Of a DNA stretch of 64,000 nt, positions 60,380-64,000 are shown one piece after another. Position 1 is the stretch's first letter. Every line of letters starts with the position of its first letter. Below the pieces are notes generated by a model. It was not told where the DNA came from. It ran no database searches and was given only the letters and a program-made list of their open reading frames with translations. Source of the DNA: Aureococcus anophagefferens (Eukaryota; Sar; Pelagophyceae; Pelagomonadales; Pelagomonadaceae); the NCBI RefSeq assembly GCF_000186865.1, contig NW_008705563.1:1831656-1895655 (forward strand). The letters run 5' to 3'. Made by a program: the position numbers and the translations under genes.

Positions 60380-62345
60380 ATGGAAGCCGCGCCGAGGCAG
60401 CCCTTGGTGGCGCTGCAGGACCGGCCCATGTTCAAGGCCGGCATCCGCACGTGCGTCTGCGTCTATCGCGAGTCTGATTTGGAAATAGAAACGATGATGG
60501 CGACCTGGCGCATAGCCGGCCCACGTCCGGAAACCTTGCCGCCGCTGCACCTGTCCTTCGTCGTCGACGGCTCGACGGATCCCGAGAACCCCAGCCATAG
60601 TCTCCTCGCTCTCTGCCGCTGCCTCGGCATCGACGCCGCCGCGCCGGCGGACGCGGACCTCTTCGGCTGCCGGAGATACGAGGGCGAGATGCGGGCGTCC
60701 GCGGGCGCCTCCGACTTCTCGGGCGACCGCGAGGAGACCAAGGAGGAGGGCGCGCTGAAGACCTACCCCTTCGAGGTCTGGGTCAAGAACGGCGCGCTGC
60801 CGCGGGGCAAGCGCATGTCGCATCGTCTCTATTTCGAGATCCTTCGCGCGCGCGTCGCGTCGAAGGAGCTGCACGACGCCGCCGACGGCCATCCACTTCC
60901 AGGACGGCGACACGGGGTCCGATCGAGGCCTCGCCGACGTGGAGAAGCTCTTTCTCCTCCTCCTCGAGGACGACGACACGGGCGTCGTCTGCTCGAAGAC
61001 GCGGCCGGCCCAGTACAGCCCCTGGGTCTGGCTGCTACGGACGCAGCAGCTCGAGTACCTGGAGATGTTCGGCGGCCTCGGCGGCTTCTCCTGGTTCCGG
61101 AGCGTCGGCTGCGCCGTGGGCATGTCCGTCATGTACCGCTGGACGGCGCTGCGGGACGGCGTCGTCCACGAGGGCATGACGGTGCTGGAGAAGTACGTCT
61201 CGACGTCGCGTTCCATCGTCGATCTGGTCATGCTCGACATGGTGGAGGACTACGGCATGACCATGTACATTTTGCAGTCGGGCGCCGGGTCGGTGATGAG
61301 CCATTTGACTCATTTTCGGACCTGCGTGCCCGAGACCTGGTGCGACTACTTCGGCCAACGGCGCCGCTGGTACACGGGCGGCCTCGTGGGCAACTTCGTG
61401 ATCCTGTTCTCGCGGACCTACCTGACCTGCAAGTACTACCGCTTTTGCTTCTGGCCGTTCCTGTTCATGACCTACATGTCGGGCGTCTGCTTCGGCTTGG
61501 GTACGATGACCTACTCGATCGCGACGGCGGCGACGTACGCGTGGGTCGGCAACGCGACGGACGACCCGACGGCGTTCGGCGAGTTCGACGTCTATCAGGC
61601 CTGTGTCAGCGTCGAGCGACGGGAGTGTTTTTTTTGCGTGAATGTCGCCTGAAGATGTGAAGAAATCCGACCCCGTCGCACTTGGTAGGCCTGTGTCTTT
61701 GTGTTGTTTGGCATCTATTTTTTTTACTTTTTGCTGGTCGCGGAGCGCACGAACGGCGACAGAGTGTACACGAACGCGGCGATGGCGTCGCTCTTCGTGT
61801 TCTTGGGCTGGGCGACGGTGCTCTTGGTGCTCATGTTCGTCGGCCCGACGGGCGTGCTCGTGCCCCTGCTCATGGCCGTCGTGCCCATCGTGCTCCTGAC
61901 GGAGCTCGGTACTTGGGGGCGGCTCCTCGTGAACATGGTCGTCACGACCGTGAACATGTACGTGACGAACATCCCCATCATGATCTTCGCGGTCGCGAAC
62001 TTGGACAGCGCGGTCTGGGGCACGCGCACGTCGGAGCAGGTCGACTCGGAGGCCAAGGACGCGTTCCGCGTGAAGATGCGTCTCCAAAAACTCGCCATCG
62101 CGACGCTCTACTTCGGCGCGAACTTCTCGTTCTGCTTCTGGGTGAGCGACTTCTCGTCCCTCTTCACGGTCTGGGCCGTGGCGGGCATCGCGTCGATCCT
62201 GCTCTACGTGTTCTCGCTCTTCGAGTGGCGGCGGCAGAAGGCCTACCTCCGGACCCTCGGCCTCGACGAGCACCACGACGACGTCTGGCCGCCGGACCAC
62301 TACGGCAAGGCCGGGGGCGCGCTCTGCTGCGACGGGTGTTTTTAA
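60380..62345 (+). CDS. Chitin-synthase-like family 2 glycosyltransferase
   Basis: Exons 60380-61598 and 61689-62345, 624 residues after removal of one surplus base near 60885. Catalytic motifs in order: LSFVVDGSTDPENPS (first Asp), IHFQDGDTGSDRGLADVEKL (DxD-type), DMVEDYGMTMYILQSGAG (ED), and YFGQRRRWYTGG, the QRRRW of chitin, hyaluronan and cellulose synthases. Membrane spans follow (CFWPFLFMTYMSGVCFGLG, VLFGIYFFYFLLVA, SLFVFLGWATVLLVLMFVG, LMAVVPIVLLTEL). It should polymerise UDP-sugars, perhaps GlcNAc, at the plasma membrane. A family 3 introner sits in the membrane region (VYQ/ACVFVLFG). The frameshift leaves the status uncertain. Confidence 0.8.
61607..61688 (+). mobile_element. Introner, family 3 (82 bp), in GT2 gene
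   Basis: Begins CAGCGTCGAGCGAC, ends CGTCGCACTTGGTAG, nearly the same end as the copy at 15752. Perfect duplication GCCTGTGT at 61599-61606 and 61689-61696. GC-AG intron 61599-61688; excision restores TATCAGGCCTGTGTC in frame. Confidence 0.88.
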
Positions 62346-64000
62346 AACGTATAGGTGCTCGGGGCTCCGCCGGGCGACGCGCCGGGCGCCATGCCGCAGC
62401 TGAAGATGGAGAGCGCCGCGGAGAAGGCGCTCGGCGCGGGCGCGAGCAGGCTCGCGTCGCTGTCGCTCCGCGGGACGACGTCGCCGTCGTCGATGAAGCT
62501 GTCCTCGGCCGCGTCGCCGGCGCGGGCCTCGGAGGCGCCGAGGTTCTGGAGCACCGCGCGCGTGTGGTTGACGGCGCGCTGCTCGATGCGGTCGAAGTAG
62601 TGCTGGTTCTTCGCCGCGCGGTCGACGTGGTCGTCGCCCGCGCCCTCGGTCTCGAGGACGCTCTCCATGCGTCCCACGAGGGCGTCGGTGGCGGACTCGA
62701 TGGACGACATGGAGAAGCTCCGGTAGACCTTGGCGTGGAACCCGTCACTCTCCTCGCGGGGCACGAAGAGGTTCTTCGCCGCGTCGCTCTGCAGCGACGC
62801 GGGCAGGTGGAAGAGCTGCATGGACACGGCCGGCGGCGCCTTCTCGAGCTCCTCGACGACGTCGCCCAGGAGCCGGCTCACCTCGGCGAACTGGTCCCCG
62901 CTGCACGCGCAGAGGTAGTAGAGCATCGACGGCCGGTCCTCGATGTTGACGACGTCGTAGTAGCGCCGCTTCCTGATGTCCTCGTGCTTCGCCGAGGCGA
63001 CGTAGCGCTGGAGGCGGCACATGATGCCAAAAAAGATGGTCCGCTCCGACGGCTCGAGCGTCGTCACGAAGTCGATGATGCCCGGGAAGTGGCGCGAGAT
63101 GTTGTTCCAGTACATGGACCGGTCGTCCGCGGAGTAGACCGACGTGCAGGACACGTCCGACAAAATGTATTTGCACTGCTCCGCGACGGCCGTCATGCGC
63201 TTCACGCCCGCGGCGTCGTAGCGCTTCGCCGTGACCCACGCGTTCCAGGCGAGCGGCGAGAACGAGTTCGAGATCTCCATGGCGGCGTCGACGGCGGCCT
63301 CCATCGCCGGCTCGGCGGCGTCGACGGGTGTCAGGGGCTCCTCCGACACCATCTCGACGACCATCGTCGACAGCCGCTTCGCGCGCCGGACGACGCCCTC
63401 TTTCAATCTTTGCATCGCGGGCCCCTTCTTCGAGGCGCGCTTCTGTCGCGCCTCTGGCGTGTCGTACTCGCCCAGCACGGCCTTCTTCAGGCGGTGCTTC
63501 GCCCGCAGCACGGCGCCGCGCCGGCCGCTCTCCTTCGTCGCCTGTTGCACGCAGCGCGCGAAGTGGTAGCACTGGCCCGCGATGACGACGACGAACCAGG
63601 CGTTCTGGAAGCGCGAGCTCCGGTTCGCCGCGCGCATGATGCCCATCAAGAGGGTCAGGGCCACGAGCCGCAGGCCCACGGTCTCGAGCGCGTTCAGGTT
63701 CGGGTTGATGTAGGGCTGGCACTTGAGGTGGGACGCGTACGACTCGAGCACGGCGACGAGCGCGATCGCGATCTGCACCGCGGGGTCGTCGAAGATCGTC
63801 GCCGCCGCGCAGATGATCACGCTCAGGTAGAGGCGCCGGATGCGCCAGGAGTGGTGCGGCGCGCGGAACGCGCCGAAGTTCCAGCCCAGCAGGTCCTGGA
63901 CGTGCGCGTTGTGCACGCCGCCGTGCGCGCGGGACTCGTACTCGATGTTCAGGAACGTCATGTGGGGCACGCCCATGACGAAGACCACGAGCGTCAGGAT
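62342..64000 (-). CDS. Multi-pass membrane protein, C-terminal part (5' off window)
   Basis: The frame is open to the window end and the gene begins outside. Visible spans include LYLSVIICAAATIFDD, IAIALVAVLESYASHL and AFLVVVIAGQ-like stretches (NAWFVVVIAGQCYHFARC). LNALETVGLRLVALTLLMGI and the basic region KHRLKKAVLGEYDTPEARQK follow, then a cytosolic tail with YSPLAWNAWVTAKRY-like helices, ILSDVSCTSVYSADDRS and acidic ends. It resembles the membrane portion of the FG-GAP protein in style but no clear family is assigned. Its TAA stop (62344-62342) overlaps the TAA of the facing GT2 gene in the palindrome TTAA. Confidence 0.7.
   Translation of the reverse strand: MLTLVVFVMGVPHMTFLNIEYESRAHGGVHNAHVQDLLGWNFGAFRAPHHSWRIRRLYLSVIICAAATIFDDPAVQIAIALVAVLESYASHLKCQPYINPNLNALETVGLRLVALTLLMGIMRAANRSSRFQNAWFVVVIAGQCYHFARCVQQATKESGRRGAVLRAKHRLKKAVLGEYDTPEARQKRASKKGPAMQRLKEGVVRRAKRLSTMVVEMVSEEPLTPVDAAEPAMEAAVDAAMEISNSFSPLAWNAWVTAKRYDAAGVKRMTAVAEQCKYILSDVSCTSVYSADDRSMYWNNISRHFPGIIDFVTTLEPSERTIFFGIMCRLQRYVASAKHEDIRKRRYYDVVNIEDRPSMLYYLCACSGDQFAEVSRLLGDVVEELEKAPPAVSMQLFHLPASLQSDAAKNLFVPREESDGFHAKVYRSFSMSSIESATDALVGRMESVLETEGAGDDHVDRAAKNQHYFDRIEQRAVNHTRAVLQNLGASEARAGDAAEDSFIDDGDVVPRSDSDASLLAPAPSAFSAALSIFSCGMAPGASPGGAPSTYTF

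Noticed and set aside
1..64000. CRISPR arrays, rRNA genes, tRNA genes, telomere repeats
   Set aside because: Repeats found are intron elements or coding/spacer tandem units without regular spacers. No rRNA core, convincing tRNA cloverleaf or telomere-like array was seen by eye; a covariance-model scan would be needed to exclude tRNAs.

Overview
The window is nuclear DNA of a compact, very GC-rich microbial eukaryote. Spliceosomal introns, Mediator, WASH-complex, Ku70, Tubby, MAP-kinase and RBR-ligase genes rule out a prokaryote. A plastid-type carotenoid isomerase and an FG-GAP/multi-pass membrane protein of the kind common in stramenopiles point to a photosynthetic stramenopile. The GC content, near-absence of spacer DNA and the introner elements fit a pelagophyte such as Aureococcus anophagefferens; that species-level guess is inference. 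Three 50-base N runs (17225-17274, 29111-29160, 58413-58462) and two single Ns (17182, 54968) show a draft assembly.

Layout: 31 protein genes plus one actin-tail fragment. In 25 of 30 neighbouring pairs the strand flips, so genes share short divergent promoters and almost abutting 3' ends. From the left: a partial low-complexity protein; a Tubby protein; carotenoid isomerase / DGAT2; WASHC3 / MED6; a secreted lipase; a PDZ-like protein; an FkbM methyltransferase; a 950-bp spacer with a fold-back repeat; an FG-GAP receptor-like membrane protein; a large unknown protein (17.1-20.9 kb); a YHYH protein; an SGNH-like protein; a secreted glycosidase-like protein; a START-like protein; a TEY MAP kinase; a giant protein with Nup98-like repeats, OB-like folds and an RBR E3 module (29.8-36.5 kb); a SET protein; an RFC-like AAA+ protein; two coiled-coil proteins; a DXD glycosyltransferase; a prolyl 4-hydroxylase; a DUF218-like protein; Ku70; a sirtuin; a PH/coiled-coil protein; a BTB protein with a nucleotidyltransferase-like part; a chitin-synthase-like GT2; and a membrane protein running off the right end.

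The most striking content is the intron complement. Fourteen introns are copies of short non-autonomous elements (introners) in three families: about 190 bp with GGGCAGC ends, about 200 bp with TGTGTGGAA ends, and about 80 bp ending GGTAG. Thirteen sit between an 8-bp target-site duplication; the fourteenth loses one flank in an assembly gap. Every duplication begins GT or GC in the sense of the host gene. The upstream copy supplies the 5' splice site (8 GT, 6 GC) and the element end supplies the 3' AG, so splicing regenerates the uninterrupted target in frame. A fourth type is a pair of 91% identical 56-nt GC-AG introns in one gene. Removing these introns joins reading frames that otherwise look like separate genes (Ku70, MAP kinase, Tubby, RFC-like, glycosyltransferase, P4H, DUF218-like, PH protein, chitin-synthase-like), and the summed exons are multiples of three, which supports the models.
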